DNA of 64,000 bases from Bin5 sp965116395 (lineage in GTDB: Bacteria; Chloroflexota; Anaerolineae; Caldilineales; Caldilineaceae). Under the pieces are notes generated by a model that was not told the DNA's origin, ran no database searches, and was given only the letters and a program-made list of their open reading frames with translations. The DNA lies in assembly GCA_965116395.1 (NCBI GenBank), contig OZ220684.1:3472001-3536000 (forward strand). The letters are read 5' to 3'. A program made the position numbers and the translations under genes. This document shows, one piece after another, positions 1-7,457 of this stretch. Numbering within the stretch: position 1 is the stretch's first letter; each line of letters starts with the position of its first letter.

Positions 1-1404
1 GACGGTTTCGGCGGGATCCAGGGTGTTCAGCGACTCTCGCAAAGTGACAGCCGAACCCTTTATCGAGGAAAGGGGCGTCCGCAATTCGTGGCTCACCATT
101 CCCAGAAATCCCACCCGCTGCCTTTCTAGCTCTTCCAGAGGACTCATATCCTGAATTGTCACCACCAGAGATAGCGCCTTCCCGTTTGGCATAAACACTG
201 GGGACGCGTTTACCAGTACAGCCAAAGACCGGCCTTCGGGAACAGACAGGACCAACTCCTCTGCCCGCGTCATCTCGCCTTCGCCCTGACACTGCGCAAA
301 AACAAACTCCGCCAACGACTCTTCCTGTCCTCCGGTCCAACGGACGGTCAAACTTCGAAAAACACGTTTCAATGGGCGCTTAGACATGTCGAGGCCCTGA
401 ACGATTCTCTTCGCTTCCCGGTTAAGCGACCTTAGTTCTCCGGTAATGGCGCTGAAGACAGCGACGCCTACCGGCGAGGTATCTATCACTGTCTTCAAGT
501 GATCTCTGGCTTGCTGTTCCTCCCTAAAGCGGCGGGTGTTGACGATTAGCGCCGCCGCCAAGGGGGCAAATAGCGTAAGGATCTCTTCGTCCTTTTGGCT
601 GAACACTTGTCCGCCTGTTTCCTTAGCGAGAAAGATGCTGCCGACGCCTACACCCTGGCGGCGCATCGGCACGGTCAGAATTGAACCAATGGGAAGAGGA
701 AAACACTCGCTGAGTCCCTTGATCTCACTTTGGCAGCGGATGTCGGGTATCCTAATCGGCTCCAACAGCTTGTTTAGGTATGCCCGAAACTTCGTCCTCT
801 CCTGCGCACTTTCCAGACTCTGATGATCTGTGGCACTCATCCCGGAAGTGAAGAGGTCATGTGGCTGCCCCGAATCGTCTGGTGCGTCCCACGATACTGT
901 AAGTTGGCCCGGCTGATTGCACACAACGCTCAGCGCGCCCAAAGCCTTAAAGTGTGTTGTAGCTGTTGGCAGGGCTGTAGAATCTCCAGAGTCTGTCGCC
1001 TTGGCTTCAGGTGCAACAGGCGCGGCGACAGCCTCGACATCGTCGCTCCAATTGCTGGAATAACTGTCGAAGCGGGCGCGCACACGCACCTTGTACCGTC
1101 CACCTGGTTCCAGGCCAGTAATTGTGTAGGAAGAGGACTTTGGGAAGGCATTGCCCGACGGGTCGACCCAGGTAGGGAATTTTTCGCCGATGGGGGTCCA
1201 GTTGACCCTGTAGTCGCGTGGCATATCCGTCAGAACATTGACTACTCCGAAGCGGGCGTCGGTGAGTTCTCGCGCGCTGTCCACTACTACCTGAAGTAAG
1301 CTGTCCAGATCAAGGATCTCGTTTATGTGACCGACAGCCTCGTTGAGCATGGCAGCGCGGTCCAGCAGGGCCTCCCCCTTCTTCTCTAAGGCATCGACTC
1401 TCAC
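1..1404 (-). CDS. GAF-PAS sensor histidine kinase with FN3 unit inside the GAF domain (partial, C-terminus outside window)
   Basis: Membrane-free sensor kinase expected to autophosphorylate and pass phosphate to a response regulator. Reading leftward from a GTG at 1404 the frame is open to the window edge (468 codons). Visible in order: a short charged N-terminus, the start of a GAF domain (about residues 20-60), a fibronectin type III-like unit (61-177), the rest of the GAF domain (178-310), a PAS domain (about 320-430) and the HisKA box SHELRTPL with His439. The ATPase domain lies beyond position 1. The upstream in-frame stop is at 1534-1536; GTG 1404 was chosen because the protein from there resembles the usual start of this kinase family, but the Shine-Dalgarno is poor. 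The FN3 unit keeps frame and looks like a foreign insertion rather than a normal sensor architecture. Confidence 0.8.
   Translation of the reverse strand, partial: MRVDALEKKGEALLDRAAMLNEAVGHINEILDLDSLLQVVVDSARELTDARFGVVNVLTDMPRDYRVNWTPIGEKFPTWVDPSGNAFPKSSSYTITGLEPGGRYKVRVRARFDSYSSNWSDDVEAVAAPVAPEAKATDSGDSTALPTATTHFKALGALSVVCNQPGQLTVSWDAPDDSGQPHDLFTSGMSATDHQSLESAQERTKFRAYLNKLLEPIRIPDIRCQSEIKGLSECFPLPIGSILTVPMRRQGVGVGSIFLAKETGGQVFSQKDEEILTLFAPLAAALIVNTRRFREEQQARDHLKTVIDTSPVGVAVFSAITGELRSLNREAKRIVQGLDMSKRPLKRVFRSLTVRWTGGQEESLAEFVFAQCQGEGEMTRAEELVLSVPEGRSLAVLVNASPVFMPNGKALSLVVTIQDMSPLEELERQRVGFLGMVSHELRTPLSSIKGSAVTLRESLNTLDPAETV
874..1224 (-). repeat. FN3 repeat unit (117 codons) inserted in frame in the GAF domain
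   Basis: The segment encodes residues 61-177 of the kinase. It begins in the middle of an FN3 fold (PRDYRVNW), runs through the conserved second half (TITGLEPGGRYKVRVRAR), a Thr/Ala/Pro/Ser linker and the first strand of the next repeat (GQLTVSWDAPDD). It is therefore exactly one period of a tandem FN3 array, circularly permuted. Removing it joins GVVNVLTD to SGQPHDLFTSGMS, which restores a normal GAF sequence. Confidence 0.7.
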
Positions 1405-2049
1405 TTTGCGTTTTTTTCTGACTCCAGATTTGGACGCGTAGCCGCTCTTGTCTTCGCTCCGATGGCCGCCGAAATCGGAACTGACGCGATCATGGTAGAT
1501 TGGGCACTTAAGTTCTGTCTTCCGAGAAAACTGTCATCACACTGTTATCGAAACAATCCTTTCTGTCACTGAATTGTCATTGATTTTGCCCTATAATTGA
1601 TGAGTCGGCCTCCTCGGTCCTCATAAGAAGTCTGTTACGGTGACTATATATCAAGATACTAGAAAGTGCCACGATTCGATTGCGGGTACTTCTGCATTAG
1701 ATTCAGTTGACATTTGGGGGAGGCCGTTCAGATTTCAAGAAGAGAGGAACTTCTGCGGGCTTGTTCGGGATGATTTTCGCTTGAACACTGTGAGAAACAA
1801 GGCCGGTCGATCCGTGGATGGGCGCGGAGAACAGCATAGGCGTTTGGGGTTTTCTGAGTGTGAATGGGCGGTTTTTCGCCTATTTTCTGCACTTTGCCAG
1901 GGAAGAATACAGATCAGACAAACGTCAACCGACGCCTGCGGCAGTCCGTGCCTCTCGTCTCTGACAAACGTCCCCGCCCTCGGACGCCCACAGTCCAGAA
2001 CAATCAGCTAACAACAGTACTTTGAAAGGAACGGTTAAGCAGAGTTGCC
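1405..2049. other. Gap without recognisable gene
   Basis: An AT-richer stretch around 1540-1600 contains a TATAAT hexamer at 1592-1597 (plus strand) but no convincing -35 at the right distance. Open frames here, such as plus 1640-2011, have no recognisable similarity and unfavourable composition. Probably promoter DNA plus the decayed 5' part of the FN3 remnant that follows. Confidence 0.4.
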
Positions 2050-2683
2050 CAGCAACAAGCCCCACATGACCGCGCCGGCGCCCCTGACCGTTCAACTGAC
2101 CGCGACCGACAACGATGGAGCCAGCGCCCGTCAGTGGCTCGAATAGCCAGATCGAGGTCACCTGGGGGTTCTTACGGGCGCACAGACCTACTGGGAGTAG
2201 AGGAAGTCCGGTACGTAGGGCTCCGCCGCTTCACGGCAGCGCGTCCTTCTTTGCGGTGCCTATTGTACCAAGACCATTGAGGGCCTGGATCCGGAAACGG
2301 AGTACAGGCTCCGGGTGATGGCCGTGGAGGGAACGTCGATGAAACTACGGGCGTCTTCACGTCCACCTCCGAATCCAGTCAAACCCTCGCCAGTACTTGC
2401 GGTCACTACTCCGTCATGGCCGGTGGCGGCGCCGATGAAAGTGGCGGCAAGCGCCGCCTCAAGCTACACGATCACCGGTCTGACTCCTGAAACGGGATAC
2501 ACCGTGAGAGCGAAGTCGCGTACCGATTTGGAAGATGACGGCACCGTCGATGAATGCGCCTTTACCGTCGTTACCGCAACGGCAACCGCGCCTGCCGCGC
2601 TGTGCCAAGCCTGTCATAACCGGTACGACGGCCAGAAGCGGGCAGCCAATCGGAAGCACCGCCAGACGTGCCCCGCGGGGTAG
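2050..2683 (+). pseudogene. Decayed FN3-repeat protein
   Basis: Two FN3 half-repeats can be read on the plus strand. The first is TIEGLDPETEYRLRVMAVEG (about 2273-2332), the second YTITGLTPETGYTVRAKSRT (about 2463-2522). Upstream, LTVQLTATDNDGASA (about 2086-2130) and SGSNSQIEVTWG lie in different frames with stops between them, so at least two frame changes would be needed to join them. No start codon with a ribosome-binding site was found. The end at 2683 is the first stop after the last recognisable repeat. It is probably a remnant of an exported FN3 protein and a plausible relative of the unit inserted in the kinase to its left; that link is inference. Confidence 0.5.
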
Positions 2684-2720
2684 CTGGCTCTTATTTACCT
2701 CTTATTTTAAGGAGACAGAG

Positions 2721-2756
2721 ATGACAGAGATGACAGAGATGACAGAGATGACAGAG
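2721..2756 (+). repeat. Four tandem ATGACAGAG units at the start of the HdeD-like gene
   Basis: Four perfect 9-bp units follow a GGAGACAGAG ribosome-binding region and encode (Met-Thr-Glu)x4. Every unit begins with an in-frame ATG, so unit gain or loss would alter the N-terminus and start-codon spacing but not the frame. Confidence 0.9.
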
Positions 2757-3290
2757 AAAAACGAGCAGGTAGCGGTTCCGGATCTGTGGTGGATGACAAC
2801 GGTGCGGGGCGTGTTGCTGCTGGTGCTGTCGGTCATGATGTTCACATGGGGCAGAGGGAACACGATCCTGGTTATCATCGAGACGTTGGGCATTTACTGG
2901 ATATTCGGCGGCGTCATGGACCTGGTGGCTGGCATTTTGGGCAGGACCGACAAGTCGCGCGTGTGGACCATCCTCGGCGCAATTCTCAGCATGATTGCCG
3001 GTTTCTTTGTTATGGGTCACCCGGTCATATCCGGCCTGATCGCGGGTATTTGGCTGACCTACTTCATGGCAACAGCTGCGTTTCTGATCGGTGCCTCCCA
3101 GATATTTGAGGGGCGGAACGGGAAGAAGTCTTTCGGCAGTCTGATCATGGGCATCTTCACGATTGCGTTCGGGCTGATAATCGTTTTCAACCCTTTCCTG
3201 ACGCAGCGGGTGCTGGTCTTTGTTCTTCCATTCTGGGCGCTGACGGCAGGGGCTGGGGCGATCATCGCATCGTTCAGGATGAGGGGCTAG
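2721..3290 (+). CDS. HdeD family (DUF308) integral membrane protein
   Basis: Small polytopic inner-membrane protein of 189 residues. Related to HdeD, which in enterobacteria is linked to acid stress, though the function of family members elsewhere is unknown. After the (MTE)x4 leader the protein shows about six hydrophobic segments with the family pattern VRGVLLLVLSVMMF, GIYWIFGGVMDLVAGI, AILSMIAGFFVM, FLIGASQIFEG, IMGIFTIAFGLIIVF and ALTAGAGAIIASF. An ATG at 2721 preceded by AAGGAGACAGAG is the natural start; the frame is open further upstream but only through FN3 debris. It stands alone, with no co-oriented partner nearby. Confidence 0.85.
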   Translation: MTEMTEMTEMTEKNEQVAVPDLWWMTTVRGVLLLVLSVMMFTWGRGNTILVIIETLGIYWIFGGVMDLVAGILGRTDKSRVWTILGAILSMIAGFFVMGHPVISGLIAGIWLTYFMATAAFLIGASQIFEGRNGKKSFGSLIMGIFTIAFGLIIVFNPFLTQRVLVFVLPFWALTAGAGAIIASFRMRG

Positions 3291-3721
3291 GCGTTTCTGC
3301 GCGCGGAAAGGGCGGTCTCAGGATGGGGGAAGGACTGGTTATTTACCGATTGGTGATTCTGAGCTTGCTGGGCTTGCTTTGCGCGGCGCGAGTTGAAAAG
3401 AGAGGTAGTAGAGCATTTCTGTCGAGCAACCCGCCCGCTGGCCAGTCAACTGGGGCTGATGTGCTTTGGTAGCCAAGTGACCATTTGAGGTCTTAGTTGG
3501 TGCCGGGCAATCTCATTCATGCCGTGAGAACGCCGTCCCCCTAGGCTAACCAGCTTAGAGATTCGTTGGAAAACCCGTTACACCAGACCTGAGCTGCAGT
3601 GGAGTTCAAAAAGGCAGTGAATTGAAGACGTCTGCTTCTGATTCCGCCCAGAACTGCAGTGGTCAGTGGTCGGTGGTTAGTGGTTAGTGGCGAGGATGGG
3701 GGCGGCGGGGAGGCCGGTTAG
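3291..3721. other. Gap without recognisable gene
   Basis: No coding signal seen. Positions 3657-3695 form a simple GT-rich imperfect repeat of GGTCAGT/GGTTAGT units, and the motif CTGCAGTGG occurs twice (about 3593 and 3653). The stretch ends exactly where the duplicated transporter fragment begins. Confidence 0.4.
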
Positions 3722-3880
3722 CCTTTGAGGCCGGTGAGGGCGATGCCGCGGACGAAGTTTTTCTGGAAGATGAGGAAGACAATGAGGGGCGGGATGGAGA
3801 CGAGGACGGAGCCGGCCATGACGGCTTGGTAGTCGGTGCCGCCGAAGCGGTTGGCCATGCGGGCGATGATGAGGGGGAGG
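3722..3880 (-). repeat. Duplicated 3' end of the sugar permease gene (left copy)
   Basis: A 159-bp stretch matching 5539-5697 with only two substitutions by eye. It encodes the last 50 or so residues of the permease, ending in TGLKG followed by a TAA stop, whereas the functional copy ends TGLKG-TAG. There is no start codon, so this is a gene fragment, and it forms the left bracket around the restriction-like gene. Confidence 0.9.
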
Positions 3881-4217
3881 TGAAGTGGTCGGCTGTGAAC
3901 TGTGCGCCCTTGTGGATGTTGAAGATTCTGGGCCGACCCATGCTGAGCACCGAGCGCTGGGTACGCCTCCCAGTAGTTGCGGCTTCCAGGTTCGACTCAG
4001 GTTGGGATGAATCTCATGTTCACTTGATTGCTGGCGAATCGTCTTGCTGCCTTCAACTGCTTCAAACGCAATGCGAAGCTAGCGGCCTGCCTTTTGACGT
4101 CGCCGTTTCTTGGCCATCTAACTGTCCCTCCACTTGCTGTGTGAAGTGCTCCTCTATTTGCCCTAGCTCGTAGTCCAGCATTTGGGCCCAAGCTCACCGA
4201 CAAATTTGGCCAGGCGA
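3881..4217. other. Gap between duplicated permease end and restriction-like gene
   Basis: No family recognised. Short leftward frames read MLDYELGQIEEHFTQQVEG (about 4120-4180) and MAKKRRRQKAGR, each stopping early, which could be debris of a small regulatory or antitoxin-like gene. Confidence 0.3.
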
Positions 4218-5351
4218 TTATCCAAATTTCAATATTATGGTTTCTAAATCAATGGAGTGGTGGGCAAGGAGCTTCTTGGTGTACTTGATTAAATTATTGG
4301 CGTTATAATTCCTCTCAATGAAAATGCCGCCGGAAACCCGTTTTGGATCCCAATAGTCAGGTCCGTTTGGCGATCTGGGCACAGAGTTGATAAACGGGAA
4401 ACCGTAGCCACTGCCGCCAATGGGCAAGTCTTCCCTTGACAAACGCCCGGTCCTAACCAGCCAATCAGTTACTTCCAGCAAGACCTCCCGCCAATAGTCG
4501 ATTGGCTGACTTTCACTTTCTCCGAACTTCATGGAGGTTGGAGGATCTCGGTGCGTCACGTGGGAAACTTGGCTAATCGAAGTCCAGTTGATCTGTTCAG
4601 TGGAATGGTTCGCGGGTGCCGGCTCGATTGCAGACTCGGCGAAGTAAGGTGCTGGGTTGGAACGCGAGGCATCACATTCATCAACAATCTTTATGAATGC
4701 TTCCCGAACAAAGGGACGTAAATGATCCACGTCCTGTTTGGTAAAGGAGCCGGAAAACTCCGATCTCATTATGAAACGTACAAAGTCGTCTGACGGGTCC
4801 GTGAATTCCTGAGCAATTCGATTCTGAATGGCCTCAAGATATTTCTGCCGGTAGACCCTTGCAACGCTTTTCTCTTCATTAAACTCTGACTTGGTAAATT
4901 GTATCAGTTTCTTGATCTGGGATTCTTTATAGTCCAAGATATCTATCTCGAAAAATGGCACGGACTCTTGGACGTTCTGATGATCCAAATCCAAATAGAA
5001 GCTATAGGATATACCATCGGTTAGCAAACCGAATTTGGTATTCTTGACCTTAAGGAAATCTAGTAGCTGAGACAAGTGCGCGTCACTGTGAGAGGACCCA
5101 TAGGCTTTGCACTCGATCAAGAGAGCTGGCTTTCCGCTATGGAAAAGTGCGTAGTCGACCCATTCGCAACCCTTGGTTCCCGCGTCTACCTTGAACTCAG
5201 GATTTACCTCGGTTGGGTCAAATATGTCGTAACCCAATAACTGAATGAATGGAAGAATCAGAGAGTTCTTCGTAGCCTCCTCTGTGTCAATGTGGTTTAC
5301 TCTGGCGGAAAACTGATTCGAGATCTTTTTGACTTCATCTAAGAAACCCAT
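4218..5351 (-). CDS. Type I restriction enzyme R N-terminal-like (HsdR_N) nuclease-fold protein
   Basis: A 377-residue protein with a PD-(D/E)XK-type core: Asp66 in WVDYAL and Glu80-x-Lys82 in LLIECKAYG, the layout of the HsdR N-terminal domain. Residues 90-240 are helical and match the rest of that domain. The C-terminal third (about 280-377) is a separate unit with a WREVLLEVTDWL segment and ends in ILKFG; I do not recognise it with confidence. There is no helicase or methylase domain and no hsdM/hsdS gene nearby, so it is a stand-alone defence or DNA-binding protein rather than a full type I system. The start at 5351 has AAGGAG six bases upstream. Codon and base use are visibly more AT-rich than neighbours, a sign of transfer, and it lies between two copies of the permease 3' end. 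Confidence 0.75.
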   Translation of the reverse strand: MGFLDEVKKISNQFSARVNHIDTEEATKNSLILPFIQLLGYDIFDPTEVNPEFKVDAGTKGCEWVDYALFHSGKPALLIECKAYGSSHSDAHLSQLLDFLKVKNTKFGLLTDGISYSFYLDLDHQNVQESVPFFEIDILDYKESQIKKLIQFTKSEFNEEKSVARVYRQKYLEAIQNRIAQEFTDPSDDFVRFIMRSEFSGSFTKQDVDHLRPFVREAFIKIVDECDASRSNPAPYFAESAIEPAPANHSTEQINWTSISQVSHVTHRDPPTSMKFGESESQPIDYWREVLLEVTDWLVRTGRLSREDLPIGGSGYGFPFINSVPRSPNGPDYWDPKRVSGGIFIERNYNANNLIKYTKKLLAHHSIDLETIILKFG

Positions 5352-5369
5352 GGCGACTCCTTCATGAAA

Positions 5370-5534
5370 TCATTCCCACGTCATTTGAGGATTTTCGAGG
5401 CACAATCTCAAAGTCTTCTTAGGATTGAACGGCTTAGCAACCTCTGATTTCACAGCAAAGTACTGGCCGGTAGGGAAATTGTCAAATGTAGCTGCTCCAA
5501 CTCGCTTCAGGTCAGGATGGGACTTAGGTAGTTC
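5370..5534 (-). pseudogene. 5'-truncated C-terminal fragment of an unknown gene upstream of the restriction-like gene
   Basis: Reading leftward, an open frame of 54 codons begins immediately after the permease stop (5535-5537) and ends at a TGA (5370-5372) 18 bases before the restriction-like gene start. It contains KSHPDLKRVGAATF and ends QMTWE. It has no start codon and looks like the tail of a gene cut at the junction with the permease. It was probably co-transcribed with the restriction-like gene. Family not recognised. Confidence 0.5.
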
Positions 5535-6428
5535 CTACCCTTTGAGGCCGGTGAGGGCGATGCCGCGGACGAAGTTTTTCTGGAAGATGAGGAAGACGAT
5601 GAGGGGCGGGATGGAGACGAGGACGGAGCCGGCCATGACGGCCTGGTAGTCGGTGCCGCCGAAGCGGTTGGCCATGCGGGCGATGATGAGGGGGAGGGTG
5701 AGCTTTTTTTCTTCGTTGAGGATGACGAGGGGCCAGAGGTAGGCGTTGAAGGCGCCGAGGAAGACGAAGATGGCGAGGGCGGAGAGGATTGGCTTGGTCA
5801 GGGGCAGGATGATGTTGCGATAGATGCCGAAGTCGCCGCTGCCGTCGATCTTGGCGGCGTCATATAGTTCGCGGGGGATGCCGTAGACGAACTGGCGGCA
5901 GAGAAAAATGCCGAAAGAGGAGAACATACTGGGCACCCATACACCCCAGAGGCTGTTGAGCAGGTTGAGCTCGCGCATGACGATGTAGAGCGGGATCAGC
6001 AGGGTGAGGAAGGGGACCATGGTGGTGGAGAGCACGAAATAGAAGAGGTAGTCGCGGCCGGGGAACTCAAGGCGGGCGAAGATGAAGCCGCCCATCGATG
6101 CTGTGATGAGGACGCTGATGACGGTGCCGGAGGTGACGATGATGCTGTTGACGTAGGCGATGGGCAGGTTGGCGCGGGTGGGATCCATCACCATGAGATA
6201 GGCGTCCAGGGTCCACCGTTTGGGCAGGAGGGTGACGGGCAGGCTCAAGATGTCGGCGCCGGTCTTGAAGGAGGAGAAGAGGAGCCAAATGAAAGGGTAG
6301 AACATGGCGAAGCTGAAGAACGCCAGGATGAGGAAGACGACAGTCTTGGTCCACTTGCCCGAAACTATCCAGCGCTGGAAGGGGGATAAGGGTGTGTGCA
6401 GTCGGGTGGTGTCAGTGGTTCCAGCCAT
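5535..6428 (-). CDS. Carbohydrate ABC transporter permease, CUT1 family (MalG-type)
   Basis: Second membrane subunit of a sugar importer; 297 residues with six membrane segments. The cytoplasmic EAA loop that contacts the ATPase reads ELYDAAKIDGSGDFGIYRNI, close to the MalG consensus. It follows the first permease with a 6-bp gap and is last in the binding-protein/permease/permease operon. As is usual for CUT1 systems no ATPase gene is present, so a shared MsiK-type ATPase elsewhere is expected. Its final 159 bp recur at 3722-3880. Confidence 0.9.
   Translation of the reverse strand: MAGTTDTTRLHTPLSPFQRWIVSGKWTKTVVFLILAFFSFAMFYPFIWLLFSSFKTGADILSLPVTLLPKRWTLDAYLMVMDPTRANLPIAYVNSIIVTSGTVISVLITASMGGFIFARLEFPGRDYLFYFVLSTTMVPFLTLLIPLYIVMRELNLLNSLWGVWVPSMFSSFGIFLCRQFVYGIPRELYDAAKIDGSGDFGIYRNIILPLTKPILSALAIFVFLGAFNAYLWPLVILNEEKKLTLPLIIARMANRFGGTDYQAVMAGSVLVSIPPLIVFLIFQKNFVRGIALTGLKG
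5539..5697 (-). repeat. Duplicated 3' end of the sugar permease gene (right, functional copy)
   Basis: The in-place copy of the 159-bp direct repeat, 157 of 159 positions identical to 3722-3880. The repeat breaks within a few bases of the stop codon on one side and inside the coding region on the other. Confidence 0.9.
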
Positions 6429-6434
6429 CAGTTC

Positions 6435-7382
6435 TTAGTGTTCCCATTGGATTTGCCAGCGGCGGAGTTGGAAGACGGTCGCGCCCAATAGCATTACGAA
6501 TATAATCAGTGAGACGGCGGCGCCGTAGCCCAGATTGAGGGCGCGGAAGCCCAATTCGTAGGTGTAGAGCGCCAGGGTGCGGGTGCTGAAACCGGGTCCC
6601 GGTATGAGGAAGAACGCCTCGAACATCTGCACGGTCCCGATCACGCTGACCACCATCTGATAGACGAGTACGGGGCGAATCAGAGGCATGGTTATTTTGA
6701 AGAAGGACTGCCAGAAACCGGCGCCGTCAAGACGGGCGGCCTCGAACAGGCTTTCGGGCACATCGTTGATACCGGCTAGAAAGAGGACGATGCCGGTGCC
6801 CAGATGCGCCCAGATTATCACGGCGGTGATGGCCCACAGCGCCTGCTGCGGGCTGGCCAGGAATGGTTGCTCGGGCAGGCCGACGCTGCTCAGTAGCGTG
6901 TTGAAGGCGCCGCCGGTGGGCCGGTACAGCCAGCGCCACAGATAGAGCGAGACTACCAGCGGTGTGATCACGGGCAAGTAGTAGAGCGAGAGATAAATGT
7001 TCTGCCATTTGCCGAGGATCTGGCTCAAGGCGAGCGCGAACAGGAGCGCGAGCGTCAAGCCGAGGGCGATCTCAACCACCGAAAACAGCAAAGTCTTCTG
7101 CAGAGCCCACCAGAAGTATTGATCAGTAAAGGCTCTGCCAAAGTTGCGCAGGCCAACGAATTTGGGCGTGGTGATGAAATCCCAGTTCTGGAAGGCGAGC
7201 CAGATGCCGGTGCCGAAGGGGATGATGAAGATAATCGTATAGAAGATCAGGATGGCTGCGGAGTAGATAAGCGCGAAGGGGCTGGCGCGACGGAAGCGCC
7301 GCCAGAGGCTGTCAGGGCGGGCGACGGGCAGTTGCGGCAACGTTTGACCACCGGAGGCGGGGTGATCTTGCAACGTAGTCAT
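6435..7382 (-). CDS. Carbohydrate ABC transporter permease, CUT1 family (MalF-type)
   Basis: First membrane subunit of the sugar importer, 315 residues. A cytoplasmic N-terminus of about 30 residues precedes six membrane segments. The EAA loop reads LFEAARLDGAGFWQSFFKIT. It is translated from an ATG at 7382 and lies downstream of the binding-protein gene across a 75-bp spacer holding a perfect palindrome, consistent with lower expression of the membrane subunits than of the binding protein. The 6-bp gap to the next permease indicates translational coupling. Confidence 0.9.
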   Translation of the reverse strand: MTTLQDHPASGGQTLPQLPVARPDSLWRRFRRASPFALIYSAAILIFYTIIFIIPFGTGIWLAFQNWDFITTPKFVGLRNFGRAFTDQYFWWALQKTLLFSVVEIALGLTLALLFALALSQILGKWQNIYLSLYYLPVITPLVVSLYLWRWLYRPTGGAFNTLLSSVGLPEQPFLASPQQALWAITAVIIWAHLGTGIVLFLAGINDVPESLFEAARLDGAGFWQSFFKITMPLIRPVLVYQMVVSVIGTVQMFEAFFLIPGPGFSTRTLALYTYELGFRALNLGYGAAVSLIIFVMLLGATVFQLRRWQIQWEH

Positions 7383-7404
7383 TTTTCTGGCTTTCGTTGG
7401 TTTG

Positions 7405-7436
7405 CGAGCGCCGCGTACCTAGGTACGCGGCGCTCG
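7405..7436 (-). promoter_or_regulatory. 32-bp perfect palindrome between binding-protein and permease genes
   Basis: Two 16-base arms (CGAGCGCCGCGTACCT and its exact complement) abut without a loop, centred on CCTAGG between 7420 and 7421. No T-run follows on the transcribed (minus) strand, so it is unlikely to be a classic terminator. It more probably forms an RNA hairpin that protects the upstream mRNA from 3' exonucleases. A protein-binding palindrome is the alternative. Confidence 0.75.
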
Positions 7437-7457
7437 TTATGAACGAAAACTGAGAGG

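Noticed and set aside
3974..5520. Similar short peptides VAASRFDSGWD and VAAPTRFRSGWD near both ends of the restriction-like segment
   Set aside because: Too short and imperfect at DNA level to count as terminal repeats; the right one is antisense to the truncated gene tail.
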